Positions 8,986 through 17,466 are shown, numbered from the stretch's first letter. The stretch is 64,000 bases of DNA from Loktanella sp. Alg231-35 (GCF_900143545.1 NZ_FREV01000006.1:62001-126000); one strand, 5' to 3'. Translations and numbers: made by a program. Notes: generated by a model from the sequence alone, not told the origin.

Positions 8986-10571
8986 AGGATTGCTCCGCCC
9001 TCTTCACCCGGATTGATGAAAGCACCAAGACAACCGTCAAAGTGGCGGCCCTTGCCGAATATTTCCAGACAGCCACGCCCCAAGACCGGCTTTGGACGAT
9101 TGCCCTGTTCACAGGTCGGCGCCCCAAACGGACGATCACAGCGGCACGGCTACGTGAATGGGCCGCAGAGGTGGCCGGGCTGCCGGATTGGCTGTTTGAG
9201 GAAAGCTATAGCATCGTTGGCGATCTGGCCGAGACGATTGCCTTGGTGCTGCCGCCTGCAACGACGACCAGCGATGACACACTGACCGGCTGGATTGGCT
9301 ATATTCGCCAGCTTTCTACAATGGAGGATGACGCGCGCAAATCAGGTATTCTCAAGGCATGGGACAGCCTGCCCAGCACAGAGCGGTTTTTGTTCACTAA
9401 ACTGCTGACTGGCGGGTTCCGCATCGGGGTCAGTGCTAAGCTGATCATCCGCGCGCTGGCCAAAGCCACAGGGCAGGACGAGGCCACGTTGACCCATAAA
9501 CTGATGGGCAATTGGACGCCTGACAGCACCACATGGGAGGCTTTGATCGAAGCGGATGACCCCGCCGCCGATTTGTCGCGCCCCTACCCCTTCTATCTGG
9601 CCTATCAGTTGGACGGGTTCGATGATCTGGGGCCGCCTGCCGATTGGAATGCCGAACGCAAATGGGATGGCATCCGGGGGCAACTGATCCTGCGCGGTGG
9701 TGAACATCACCTGTGGTCGCGGGGCGAAGACCTGATGACGGACCGCTTTCCAGAGCTCGCACAACTCAAGGACTATCTGCCCGATGGCACGGTTCTGGTT
9801 GGCGAAGTACTGGCATTTCAGGATGAAACCCCGTTGTCCTTCAACGCATTGCAAAAACGGATCGGGCGCAAGACTGTGCCCAAGAAACTGCTGGCCGAGG
9901 CCCCTGTGATCTTAATGGCCTATGACCTTCTGGAACATGCAGGTAACGATATCCGCGACTGGCCACTGGCAAAGCGGCGCAAGACGTTGGCGGCGCTCAT
10001 CAAGGGCGTCCCATCAGCAGCACCCCTGCGCCTGTCGGCGTCAGTGCCCTTCAAGACGTGGAACGATCTGAGTGCCGCGCGCGATCAATCGCGCGACCTG
10101 AACGCCGAAGGATTGATGCTCAAACGCCGCGACAGTCCTTATTTGTCGGGGCGCAAGCGGGGTGATTGGTGGAAATGGAAGATTGATCCGCTGACCATCG
10201 ATGCGGTGATGATCTATGCGCAGGCCGGGCACGGGCGCCGGGCAAATCTGTTCACCGACTACACATTTGCCGTGCGCAACGGCAATGATCTGGTGCCCTT
10301 TACCAAAGCCTATTCCGGCCTGACCGATGCAGAGTTTCGCGAAATCACCGCTTGGGTCCGCAAGAACACGTTGCAGCGTTTTGGCCCCGTGCGTCAGGTG
10401 CCGCCCACACATGTGTTCGAAATCGCCTTCGAAGGTATTCAGGCCAGCCCGCGCCACAAATCCGGCGTCGCCTTGCGGTTCCCGCGGATGCTGCGCTGGC
10501 GCCGGGACAAGCCCGTAGATGAGGCCAATACACTTGATGATCTCAAAGAGTTGTTGGCGACATTCGGCTGA
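8982..10571 (+). CDS. ATP-dependent DNA ligase (exonuclease-associated type)
   Basis: A 529-residue ATP-dependent DNA ligase. The N-terminal part (1-200) is the helical DNA-binding domain. The adenylation motif I is ERKWDGIRG with the AMP-accepting lysine K227. Motif IV (EGLMLKRRDSPY) and motif V (WWKWKIDP) are clear, followed by the OB-fold domain to the end. It partners the upstream MBL exonuclease; in many bacteria this pair is joined by an Lhr-type helicase and a phosphoesterase in a DNA repair cluster. Neither is beside it here. The ATGA overlap with the exonuclease indicates coupled translation, which the frameshift upstream may disturb. Confidence 0.94.
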   Translation: MKDCSALFTRIDESTKTTVKVAALAEYFQTATPQDRLWTIALFTGRRPKRTITAARLREWAAEVAGLPDWLFEESYSIVGDLAETIALVLPPATTTSDDTLTGWIGYIRQLSTMEDDARKSGILKAWDSLPSTERFLFTKLLTGGFRIGVSAKLIIRALAKATGQDEATLTHKLMGNWTPDSTTWEALIEADDPAADLSRPYPFYLAYQLDGFDDLGPPADWNAERKWDGIRGQLILRGGEHHLWSRGEDLMTDRFPELAQLKDYLPDGTVLVGEVLAFQDETPLSFNALQKRIGRKTVPKKLLAEAPVILMAYDLLEHAGNDIRDWPLAKRRKTLAALIKGVPSAAPLRLSASVPFKTWNDLSAARDQSRDLNAEGLMLKRRDSPYLSGRKRGDWWKWKIDPLTIDAVMIYAQAGHGRRANLFTDYTFAVRNGNDLVPFTKAYSGLTDAEFREITAWVRKNTLQRFGPVRQVPPTHVFEIAFEGIQASPRHKSGVALRFPRMLRWRRDKPVDEANTLDDLKELLATFG

Positions 10572-10634
10572 TGGGCTTCCAACCCAATTCCTTCAAGCAT
10601 ATGTAGGGCTTGATCGAGATTGAAAGGCTTCCCA

Positions 10635-12452
10635 ATGCAACGTCCTCAGCCCGTATTTGATGCCAACACCAGTGGAGGCCAGAGCTTTGGCGATCTGCCA
10701 GAGTGGGACCTCACGGACCTTTATCCCGCGACCGACAGCCCCGAGCTGAAACGCGATCTGGCGTGGCTTGAGACCGAATGCGCAAGTTTTGCCGCAGACT
10801 ATGAAGGCAAGTTAGCCGCGCTTGATGCCATAGGCCTTTTGAAAGCGGTGCAACGCTACGAGCAGATCGATGTCATTGCAGGGCGCATCATGTCCTTTGC
10901 GGGGCTGCGGTACTATCAGATCACAACTGACAGCGAACGCGCCAAGTTTATGGCGGATTGTCAGGATCAGATCACGAATTCCACAACGCCTTTGGTATTC
11001 TACGGGCTGGAATTCAACCGGCTGGACGATGATCACCTCGCGGGCCTTCTGGCCGCCAATGCGGGTCTTGCCCGCTACAAACCCGTTTTTGACCGGATGC
11101 GCGCGATGAAACCGCATCAGCTCTCTGATGAGCTGGAGAAATTCCTGCACGATCAATCAACCGTCGGGGCCGCCGCGTGGAACCGTCTGTTTGATGAAAC
11201 CATGGCCGGGCTTGAGTTTGAGGTGAATAGCGAAACGCTCAACCTCGAAGCGACGCTGAACTTGTTGACCGAACAGGACAGAACCAAACGCGAAGCAGCG
11301 ACCCATGCTTTGGCCGCCGTCTTTGGTGAAAACATCAAAGTCTTTGCCCGTGTCCACAACACATTGGCAAAAGAGAAAGAGATCGAAGACCGCTGGCGTC
11401 AAATGCCCTCGCCGCAGGCGGGGCGGCATCTGGCCAACCATGTGGAAGCAGAAGTCGTCGAAGCGCTGCGCAACGCGGTTGTTGCCGCCTATCCACGCCT
11501 GTCGCATCGGTACTATGCGCTCAAGGCGAAATGGCTGGGGCTGGATCGGATGCAAGTCTGGGACCGCAACGCGCCATTGCCCATGGAAAGCGACAAGATT
11601 GTGGGTTGGGATGAGGCCACCGAAACAGTCATGTCAGCCTATGCCGAATTCGACCCAAAGATGGCCGAAATTGCCAAACCTTTCTTTACAGAAGGCTGGA
11701 TTGATGCGGCAGTCAAACCCGGCAAAGCCCCCGGTGCCTTTGCCCACCCCACGGTCACGCCTGTCCACCCATATGTGATGCTCAACTACCTGGGCAAACC
11801 GCGTGATGTCATGACATTGGCACATGAATTGGGCCATGGCGTGCATCAGGTGCTTGCCGCAGAGCAAGGCGAATTACTGTCCTCCACGCCGCTGACGTTG
11901 GCGGAAACGGCCTCTGTCTTTGGCGAGATGCTGACCTTCCGCAAACTGCTTGATGGCGCGCAAAATCAGGAAGAACGCAAAATCCTGCTAGCGGGCAAGG
12001 TTGAAGACATGATCAACACCGTCGTGCGCCAAATCGCGTTCTATGATTTTGAATGCAAGCTACACGCCGCGCGCGCCGAAGGTGAATTGACGCCAGATGA
12101 CATCAACGCGCTTTGGATGTCCGTACAGGCCGAAAGCCTTGGGCCAGTGTTTGACTTTGCCGATGGATATGAAACCTTCTGGGCTTATATCCCGCACTTT
12201 GTGCATTCGCCCTTCTACGTCTATGCCTATGCATTTGGCGACGGCCTGGTGAATGCGCTTTACGCGGTCTTTGAGGAAGGCGATCCAGATTTTCGTGAAA
12301 AATACTTCGACATGCTGCGCGCAGGTGGGTCCAAGCATCACAAGGAATTGCTGGCCCCATTTGGGCTTGATGCGTCCGACCCCAAGTTCTGGGACAAGGG
12401 GCTGTCGATGATCAGTGGCATGATCGATGAATTGGAGGCGATGGAGGCCTAG
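10635..12452 (+). CDS. pepF: Oligoendopeptidase F family M3 metallopeptidase
   Basis: A 605-residue zinc peptidase of family M3 that cleaves short peptides in the cytosol. The zinc motif HELGH is at residues 397-401 with the third ligand in the downstream LAETASVFGEML. The C-terminal substrate-binding part has the family's HFVHSPFYVYAYAFGD. The start ATG 10635 has AAGG seven bases upstream; a TTG five codons earlier is less likely. It stands alone, 63 bases after the ligase gene and convergent with the DUF4389 gene. Confidence 0.94.
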   Translation: MQRPQPVFDANTSGGQSFGDLPEWDLTDLYPATDSPELKRDLAWLETECASFAADYEGKLAALDAIGLLKAVQRYEQIDVIAGRIMSFAGLRYYQITTDSERAKFMADCQDQITNSTTPLVFYGLEFNRLDDDHLAGLLAANAGLARYKPVFDRMRAMKPHQLSDELEKFLHDQSTVGAAAWNRLFDETMAGLEFEVNSETLNLEATLNLLTEQDRTKREAATHALAAVFGENIKVFARVHNTLAKEKEIEDRWRQMPSPQAGRHLANHVEAEVVEALRNAVVAAYPRLSHRYYALKAKWLGLDRMQVWDRNAPLPMESDKIVGWDEATETVMSAYAEFDPKMAEIAKPFFTEGWIDAAVKPGKAPGAFAHPTVTPVHPYVMLNYLGKPRDVMTLAHELGHGVHQVLAAEQGELLSSTPLTLAETASVFGEMLTFRKLLDGAQNQEERKILLAGKVEDMINTVVRQIAFYDFECKLHAARAEGELTPDDINALWMSVQAESLGPVFDFADGYETFWAYIPHFVHSPFYVYAYAFGDGLVNALYAVFEEGDPDFREKYFDMLRAGGSKHHKELLAPFGLDASDPKFWDKGLSMISGMIDELEAMEA

Positions 12453-12488
12453 CATCGCCACAGATCAAGTCGCTTCTCTGACGGAACC

Positions 12489-12776
12489 CTAGTCCAACTC
12501 TGTCCAGGGCCAGGGTTTCACCTCGCTTGCGGCGGTCTGATACCGTGCAGCTTTGGCCATCCAAACGCCCATCGTCGTGCCCATTTCGGCCAGTTGATCG
12601 TTGGGTTCACGCTTGTTGAAAACCATGATCAAGAATTGGGCAACGGTCATCAGACCCAGCAGCGTGCTGGCCATGCTCATCAGCACGGCGATGATCACCA
12701 TGTTGAGCAGGCGCAGCCAGATATTCTCGTAGTCTGTTTCCAGATCAGCGTCGCTTGTTTCTTGATCCTTGGCCAT
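12489..12776 (-). CDS. DUF4389-type small membrane protein
   Basis: A 95-residue protein with one or two hydrophobic stretches (about 20-52: LRLLNMVIIAVLMSMASTLL, then GLMTVAQFLIMVF). A segment resembling FNKREPNDQLAEMGTTMGVW follows, as in DUF4389 proteins, then a short C-terminal PWPW. It is probably an inner-membrane protein of unknown function. It is 9 bases downstream of the oxidoreductase gene in the same direction, so probably cotranscribed. Confidence 0.75.
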   Translation of the reverse strand: MAKDQETSDADLETDYENIWLRLLNMVIIAVLMSMASTLLGLMTVAQFLIMVFNKREPNDQLAEMGTTMGVWMAKAARYQTAASEVKPWPWTELD

Positions 12777-12785
12777 CTGTCTCTC

Positions 12786-13760
12786 CTAGGCTGGGGGTTC
12801 GCCAGCCGCAAAAACCATATCCATCATGTGCTGTGTGCCGCGCGAGAATTCAAGCGGGCATGGGTATTCTGCCCCAGTTTGCACCGAATGGCAGAAGTTT
12901 TCCACCTGATTGACGTAGTGATCCACCGCAGGCCAGCGTTCGGTCACCCTTGTCAGACCGTTATTCTCAAGCCTCAGCTCTGCGATATCAAAGACACTGG
13001 CGTTGAACGGACAAGTTAGCGTCAACACGCCTTTGTCGCCGTGGAAAACGATGCTTTGGCGGTTAAACAACCGCATCGACACCATGCTTTGATAGCTGAA
13101 ACCTGGGAATTGCGCGGTGAACTGTGCAAAAACGTCAACGCCGTTTTCATAGCGCAGATTCGCGTAAGGCACCGCATTAGGTTCTTGTCCACTGACAAAG
13201 CGTGCGGCCCCCATCGTATAGACCCCAATATCACGCAACCCTCCGCCGCCTGCCTCGGGCCGGTTGCGAATGTTGGTGGCGTCATCGTTGTAGAAACTGA
13301 ACGTCGCCTCGACATGCAGCAATGTGCCAATGGCACCGCCCTGTACCAGCTCTCTCGCGCGCTGAAACTGTGGGTGATGCACGATCATATAGGCCTCTGC
13401 CGCGAGCTTCCCAGCGGCGTCGCGTACCGCGATCAGTGCGTCGACCTCATCCGCGGCCAAGGCAATTGGTTTCTCACACAAGACATGCTTGCCTGCCGCC
13501 AGGGCCTTTTTCGTCCATTCCACATGCAGGTGATTTGGCAAGGGGATGTAGACCGCATCAATTTGGGGATCGGCAAGCAATGCCGCATAGTCCTCATAGA
13601 CCTGCAAATCAGGTGCAAACGCCTGAAACCCTGCCGCCTTTTCAGCGCTGGACGTGGCCAACCCAAACAACTGCGCGCCCTTTGCGGCATGGATGGCTGG
13701 CCCCATATGCTTTTGGGCAAAGTTCGCTGCCCCCAGAATACCCCAACGTAGTGGTGTCAT
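12786..13760 (-). CDS. Gfo/Idh/MocA-family oxidoreductase
   Basis: A 324-residue NAD(P)-dependent sugar or polyol dehydrogenase. The N-terminal Rossmann fold has WGILGAANFAQ. The family signature GKHVLCEKPIAL carries the catalytic Lys of EKP, and the C-terminal beta domain covers residues about 125-324. The frame opens 18 codons earlier, but ATG 13760 begins the conserved protein and has GAGGGCGAAG in front. The substrate cannot be told from the sequence. The DUF4389 gene follows directly. Confidence 0.88.
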   Translation of the reverse strand: MTPLRWGILGAANFAQKHMGPAIHAAKGAQLFGLATSSAEKAAGFQAFAPDLQVYEDYAALLADPQIDAVYIPLPNHLHVEWTKKALAAGKHVLCEKPIALAADEVDALIAVRDAAGKLAAEAYMIVHHPQFQRARELVQGGAIGTLLHVEATFSFYNDDATNIRNRPEAGGGGLRDIGVYTMGAARFVSGQEPNAVPYANLRYENGVDVFAQFTAQFPGFSYQSMVSMRLFNRQSIVFHGDKGVLTLTCPFNASVFDIAELRLENNGLTRVTERWPAVDHYVNQVENFCHSVQTGAEYPCPLEFSRGTQHMMDMVFAAGEPPA

Positions 13761-13834
13761 ATCTTCGCCCTCCGTTTCCGTCACGTTAGCGCCAACATTG
13801 CGCAGTGTGAACATTGCCAGGGTGGTAAGCCCGC

Positions 13835-13866
13835 AAAAAATAACCCCGCCGGGCGGGCCGGCGGGG
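13835..13866 (-). terminator. Rho-independent terminator after rpoH
   Basis: On the minus strand a perfect 9-bp GC stem (13866-13858 with 13852-13844, five-base loop) is followed by TTATTTTTT. It lies 26 bases past the rpoH stop. Confidence 0.9.
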
Positions 13867-13892
13867 TGAATGACTTAACAACGCGGGGACGA

Positions 13893-14789
13893 TCAGGCGT
13901 CGGCCAACATGCCCTTCTGACGCGCAAGTTCTTGCATCTTGGCTTGCAGCTTTTCAAACGCGCGCACCTCAATCTGGCGGATGCGCTCGCGGCTGACATC
14001 ATACTGGCCGCTGAGATCTTCCAGCGTCACGGTTTCCTCAGACAGCCGACGCTGCATCAGGATGTCTTTTTCGCGGTCGTTCAGCACCGACATCGCGTCG
14101 GCCAACAGCTCACGACGGGCATCAAGCTCATCACTCGCTTCATAATCAGCCGCCGTATTGGCGCTTTCGTCCTCAAGCCAGTCCTGCCACTGCGCGGCAC
14201 CTTCACCATCGGCACTGACCGTCGCGTTCAACGAGGCGTCACCACCGGACAAGCGACGGTTCATCGAAATGACCTCGTCTTCGGTCACGCCAAGATCGTG
14301 GGCGATCCGTTCAACGTTCTCGGGGCGCAGATCACCGTCTTCCAGCGCACCAATCCGGTTCTTGGCCTTGCGCAGGTTGAAGAACAGTTTCTTCTGCGCA
14401 GAGGTCGTGCCCAGCTTTACCAGTGACCAAGACCGCAGGATATACTCCTGGATCGACGCACGGATCCACCACATGGCATAGGTCGCCAGGCGGAAACCCT
14501 TTTCAGGGTCAAAACGCTTTACCGCTTGCATCAGGCCTACGTTTGCTTCGGAAATCACCTCGGCCTGCGGCAATCCATAGCCACGATAACCCATGGCGAT
14601 TTTGGCTGCCAATCGCAGGTGCGATGTGACCATCTGATGCGCGGCATCCGTGTCCTCATGATCGACCCAACGCTTGGCGAGCATATATTCCTGCTCAGGC
14701 TCCAGCATGGGGAACTTGCGGATTTCCTGCATGTAACGGTTCAGACCACCCTCTGGGGTTGGTGCTGGAAGATTCTTATAATTACTCAC
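13893..14789 (-). CDS. rpoH: RNA polymerase heat-shock sigma factor RpoH (sigma-32)
   Basis: A 298-residue sigma-70-family factor of the RpoH group that directs transcription of chaperone and protease genes. Region 2 has YAMWWIRASIQEYILRSWSL. The RpoH-box signature QKKLFFNLRKAK follows, and region 4.2 holds the DNA-binding helix [20 protein letters not shown]. The start codon is GTG at 14789 with AGGAGG nine bases upstream. Roseobacters often carry two rpoH paralogues; this window shows one and does not tell which. A sigma-32-type promoter lies just upstream, suggesting self-activation, and a strong terminator follows. Confidence 0.96.
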   Translation of the reverse strand: MSNYKNLPAPTPEGGLNRYMQEIRKFPMLEPEQEYMLAKRWVDHEDTDAAHQMVTSHLRLAAKIAMGYRGYGLPQAEVISEANVGLMQAVKRFDPEKGFRLATYAMWWIRASIQEYILRSWSLVKLGTTSAQKKLFFNLRKAKNRIGALEDGDLRPENVERIAHDLGVTEDEVISMNRRLSGGDASLNATVSADGEGAAQWQDWLEDESANTAADYEASDELDARRELLADAMSVLNDREKDILMQRRLSEETVTLEDLSGQYDVSRERIRQIEVRAFEKLQAKMQELARQKGMLADA

Positions 14790-14825
14790 TGTATCTGCCC
14801 TCCTATGTTTAAAGGCTTAACATGG

Positions 14826-14854
14826 ATATGGTAGCGCTCACACCGGGTTTCAAG
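14826..14854 (-). promoter_or_regulatory. Sigma-32-type promoter of rpoH
   Basis: Reading the minus strand, CTTGAAA (14854-14848) is followed 14 bases later by TACCATAT (14833-14826). This closely matches the enterobacterial sigma-32 pattern CTTGAAA-N12-15-CCCCATNT. It places transcription start roughly 30 bases before the GTG of rpoH, implying that RpoH drives its own gene. The match is by eye; no start site is measured. Confidence 0.65.
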
Positions 14855-14951
14855 AGGTGCCTTATCCGTTTTTCGTAAAAGCAATATGAACTATACGGTT
14901 TAGTAATACGAGGTACATTTCCGTGCGCTCACGCACATGGGATCGAATATT

Positions 14952-15983
14952 TCAGCCCTCAGCACCAAGTGCGCGCAAAAGATCATGCATATCTTGGGGA
15001 ATCTCTGCTTCAAATTGCAGAAATTCATCTGAAACCGGGTGTCTAAAGCCCAAAGTGGCCGCATGCAACGCCTGACGCGGGAAGGCCGCGACAGCGGCAA
15101 CACCGGCTTCTCCGATCACCTTTGGTGACAATTTGCGCCGCCCGCCATAGACCGGATCACCAATCAATGCATGACCGCAATGGGCCATATGCACACGAAT
15201 CTGATGGGTGCGTCCGGTTTCCAGCCAACATTCGATCAAGGCAGCACACGCAGGCGACCCTAGCGGTTCCACGATCCGCGACCGTGTCACAGCATGACGC
15301 CCGGCAGTGAAGGAAACAGCTTGTCTTTGGCGATCCGTCCGGTGGCGGCCAAGGAACGTCTGAACCTTAAGGATATTGCCCGGCTCAAAGGACGTGCCCT
15401 TGATCCCACGCAAACGCGGGTCGTTCTGATCCGGCAAACCATAACAAACGGCAAGATAACGGCGTTCAACCGTATGAACAGCGAACTGATCCGCCAGGTG
15501 ATGATGCGCGCGGTCCGATTTCGCAGCGACCAGCAGGCCGGTCGTTTCCTTGTCGATGCGATGCACGATGCCGGGGCGTTTCATACCACCGACACCCGAC
15601 AGCGTCTCGCCGCAATGATGGATCAGCGCATTCACCAGCGTGCCGCCCGGCGTGCCGGGGGCGGGATGCACAACCATGCCTGCAGGTTTATTGATGACAA
15701 TCAGATCATCATCTTCAAACACCACATCAAGGGGGATGTCCTCTCCGCTAATGTGGCTTTCTTCGGCGACCGCGACGGTGACCGCAACAACGGCGCCTTC
15801 CGCAATCCGGTGGCGCGGATCAATGACAACGGCCCCATCAACCGTCACAGCACCATCCGCAATCAACTTGGCCAGTCGCGAGCGGCTTAGCGACGCCTCG
15901 GCCGGCACATCACGGCCCAGAGCCTTGTCCAGCCTTGGCGGCGGGTTCGGTCCGATTTCAAATGTAATGAGCGTCTCACCCAC
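14952..15983 (-). CDS. rluD: RluA-family 23S rRNA pseudouridine synthase (RluD-like)
   Basis: A 343-residue pseudouridine synthase. The N-terminal S4 domain (SLSRSRLAKLIADGAVTVDG) precedes the catalytic domain, whose motif HRIDKETTGLLV contains catalytic Asp144. The S4 plus RluA layout and length fit RluD, which modifies helix 69 of 23S rRNA. The open frame begins inside the upstream tRNA-His gene, so the true start must be later. GTG 15983, with GGAG seven bases upstream, gives the expected N-terminus. It lies 28 bases after tRNA-His and may be read from the same transcript. Confidence 0.9.
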   Translation of the reverse strand: MGETLITFEIGPNPPPRLDKALGRDVPAEASLSRSRLAKLIADGAVTVDGAVVIDPRHRIAEGAVVAVTVAVAEESHISGEDIPLDVVFEDDDLIVINKPAGMVVHPAPGTPGGTLVNALIHHCGETLSGVGGMKRPGIVHRIDKETTGLLVAAKSDRAHHHLADQFAVHTVERRYLAVCYGLPDQNDPRLRGIKGTSFEPGNILKVQTFLGRHRTDRQRQAVSFTAGRHAVTRSRIVEPLGSPACAALIECWLETGRTHQIRVHMAHCGHALIGDPVYGGRRKLSPKVIGEAGVAAVAAFPRQALHAATLGFRHPVSDEFLQFEAEIPQDMHDLLRALGAEG

Positions 15984-16011
15984 GGTCGTCTCCGGTACTG
16001 CATGGGAGGGA

Positions 16012-16088
16012 TGGTACCGCCTCCCCGGCTTGAACGGGGGACCCCTGGTTCCACAAACCAGTGCTCTAACCAACTGAGCTAAGGCGGC
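16012..16088 (-). tRNA. tRNA-His (GTG anticodon)
   Basis: Folds as a full cloverleaf on the minus strand: acceptor GCCGCCT/AGGCGGT, D-arm GCTC/GAGC, anticodon stem CTGGT/ACCAG with loop TTGTGGA (anticodon GTG), and T-arm with GTTCAAG. The 3' CCA is encoded. Position 1 is G paired with U72, the discriminator is A73 and the base before G1 is T, so the nearly universal extra G-1 of tRNA-His is not encoded. This agrees with the alphaproteobacterial exception. Confidence 0.95.
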
Positions 16089-16131
16089 AACAGGCTTGAT
16101 CTAGCGGGATGAGATCACGATTGCAAGACCC

Positions 16132-16611
16132 CTAAAAGGCAATCTGCCAGGTCTCTTCCACCAAATCGACACCAAAGGAATGCACGGGTTCTGCATGGGT
16201 GCGCGTCAGCCCGTTACGGGTGTAGATGCGGCCTGCGGCGGCGTGGCTTTCGTGGGTCCACAGGGTTAACCCGGCGTAGCCTGCGGCGCGGGCAAAGCCC
16301 AGGCATTGATCCAAAAGCGCTTGTGCAACGCCCGTGCCCCGCGCGTCTTGCACCACATAAAACAGTCGCAACTTGGCAGTCGTGTCATCCTTGCGTACGC
16401 AAAAGATGCTGCCCAAGCGCTGATCTCCTTGATGCGCAATCCATCCCGCCTCGCAGGTGTTATCATGCGCTTCTACAAAGCCCTCAATGATGCGATGTAC
16501 CAAAGGCCCAAAGCTGTCATCAAAACCCTCGGCCTTGGCGTAGTAGGTCGCGTGCTGGCTGACCAGCCAATCGGCGTCAGCTGCATCAAAGGGGCGCAAG
16601 TCAAAATCCAT
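16132..16611 (-). CDS. GNAT-family N-acetyltransferase
   Basis: A 159-residue acetyltransferase. The acetyl-CoA-binding motif A is present as VVQDARGTGVAQALLDQ, where the Q/RxxGxG/A loop is DARGTGVA. It is followed by a motif B-like LTLWTHESHAAAGRIYTRNG. Start ATG 16611 opens the conserved domain; the frame extends further upstream but across the divergent small gene. The substrate is unknown. MarR-GNAT fusions and stand-alone proteins of this type often act on small amines or protein N-termini. Confidence 0.88.
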   Translation of the reverse strand: MDFDLRPFDAADADWLVSQHATYYAKAEGFDDSFGPLVHRIIEGFVEAHDNTCEAGWIAHQGDQRLGSIFCVRKDDTTAKLRLFYVVQDARGTGVAQALLDQCLGFARAAGYAGLTLWTHESHAAAGRIYTRNGLTRTHAEPVHSFGVDLVEETWQIAF

Positions 16612-16692
16612 AATATAACTTTGCACTCCCTGCCCTTGCCAATCAAGCGCACGCCACGCTAGGACAGGAACCATCAGATCAAAGGGACTGAC

Positions 16693-16878
16693 ATGGGTAT
16701 CAACAGCGAACGCGACATAGAAGCCAATATGCAAATCGGGCCAACCGATCAGGGCATGGTGCGGATATTCATCGAAGCCGACGGCGTCGAGATACCGATG
16801 GATTTTGAACCTTCTGAGGCAGACGAGATAGCCGAGGAAATCAAAGCCGCAGCAATGGCGGCACGGGCGGTCAAGTAA
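16693..16878 (+). CDS. Small conserved acidic protein of unknown function
   Basis: A 61-residue acidic protein. It has a good ribosome site (AAAGGGA before ATG 16693) and a compact composition. The first half reads like a short beta-rich unit (NMQIGPTDQGMVRIFIEADG) and the second like an acidic helix (EADEIAEEIKAAAMAARAV). I recall similar short proteins in other Rhodobacterales (possibly DUF6324), but no function is known. It is divergent from the acetyltransferase. Its stop codon lies inside the left arm of a REP-like inverted repeat. Confidence 0.75.
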   Translation: MGINSERDIEANMQIGPTDQGMVRIFIEADGVEIPMDFEPSEADEIAEEIKAAAMAARAVK

Positions 16879-16942
16879 GGTGGGTAAAACCCACGCTTTG
16901 CATTGATGATCGCGTACGTCGCGTGGGTTTTGCCCACCCTAC
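16875..16942. repeat. REP-like inverted repeat
   Basis: Two 22-base arms (16875-16896 and 16921-16942) are inverted copies with 20 of 22 bases matching. Each contains the core GTGGGT/CAAAACCCAC. The arms are separated by 24 bases. The element sits between the small acidic gene and the end of mmcB, overlapping the stop codon of the first. A shorter relative lies at 21333-21355. Confidence 0.7.
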
Positions 16943-16949
16943 ATGCCAT

Positions 16950-17414
16950 TCAATAGGATTGCGTCACAACAAACCCCGGATCACGTGCCGCCTGCGCCCT
17001 GACGGCCGCGTGGCGCGCAAATTTCTGCACCATCACTTTGCGCCGTGCCCCCGCCAGTTTCGCCTCTGGCCCCATGCGGATGATCTCTGCGTCATAGGCG
17101 TCCGCCAAGATCAGCCCGGTGTCATCGGGCAATAACTCGGTCGGGAAAGCGCTGTCGACGGCCCAGAAGAACCTGTCGCACCATTCCAGATACCCATGCC
17201 ACTTGTGATCAGATTGAAAATCAGCACGGCTGGATTTGCATTCGATAATCCAGACCTCGCCCTTCGGCCCTAGCGCCATCACATCAACGCGCAGGCCTGA
17301 CGTGGGCACCAGCTCCTCAACACTCACAAAATCATGGCTGCGTAGTGCGCGCGACACCCCCCGAGCCAACAATTGGCCGGGCATCAAAGTTGGCGTGTCG
17401 AGATCATCTGGCAT
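16950..17414 (-). CDS. mmcB: MmcB-type DNA repair protein
   Basis: A 154-residue protein of the MmcB family, SOS-induced and linked to mitomycin C resistance in Caulobacter. It shows a PD-(D/E)XK nuclease-like pattern: D44 in LRVDVMAL and E58-x-K60 in WIIECKSS, with a conserved GQLLARGV near the N-terminus. The frame is open 24 codons further upstream, but that stretch contains a perfect LexA-type box, so ATG 17414 is the better start. The REP-like repeat lies just past its stop. Confidence 0.88.
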   Translation of the reverse strand: MPDDLDTPTLMPGQLLARGVSRALRSHDFVSVEELVPTSGLRVDVMALGPKGEVWIIECKSSRADFQSDHKWHGYLEWCDRFFWAVDSAFPTELLPDDTGLILADAYDAEIIRMGPEAKLAGARRKVMVQKFARHAAVRAQAARDPGFVVTQSY

Positions 17415-17426
17415 GCGCAAGACCCT

Positions 17427-17441
17427 GAACAATACGTGAAC
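17427..17441 (-). promoter_or_regulatory. LexA (SOS) box upstream of mmcB
   Basis: The minus strand reads GTTC-ACGTATT-GTTC, a perfect match to the alphaproteobacterial LexA operator GTTC-N7-GTTC. It lies 12 bases before the mmcB ATG. Its position, and the known SOS control of mmcB in Caulobacter, make a functional operator likely. Confidence 0.78.
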
Positions 17442-17466
17442 AAAATGCAAGAATATTCGCATTGAC

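Noticed and set aside
15984..16073. Longer N-terminus of RluD
   Set aside because: The extension would be translated from within the tRNA-His gene; GTG 15983 has a good ribosome site.
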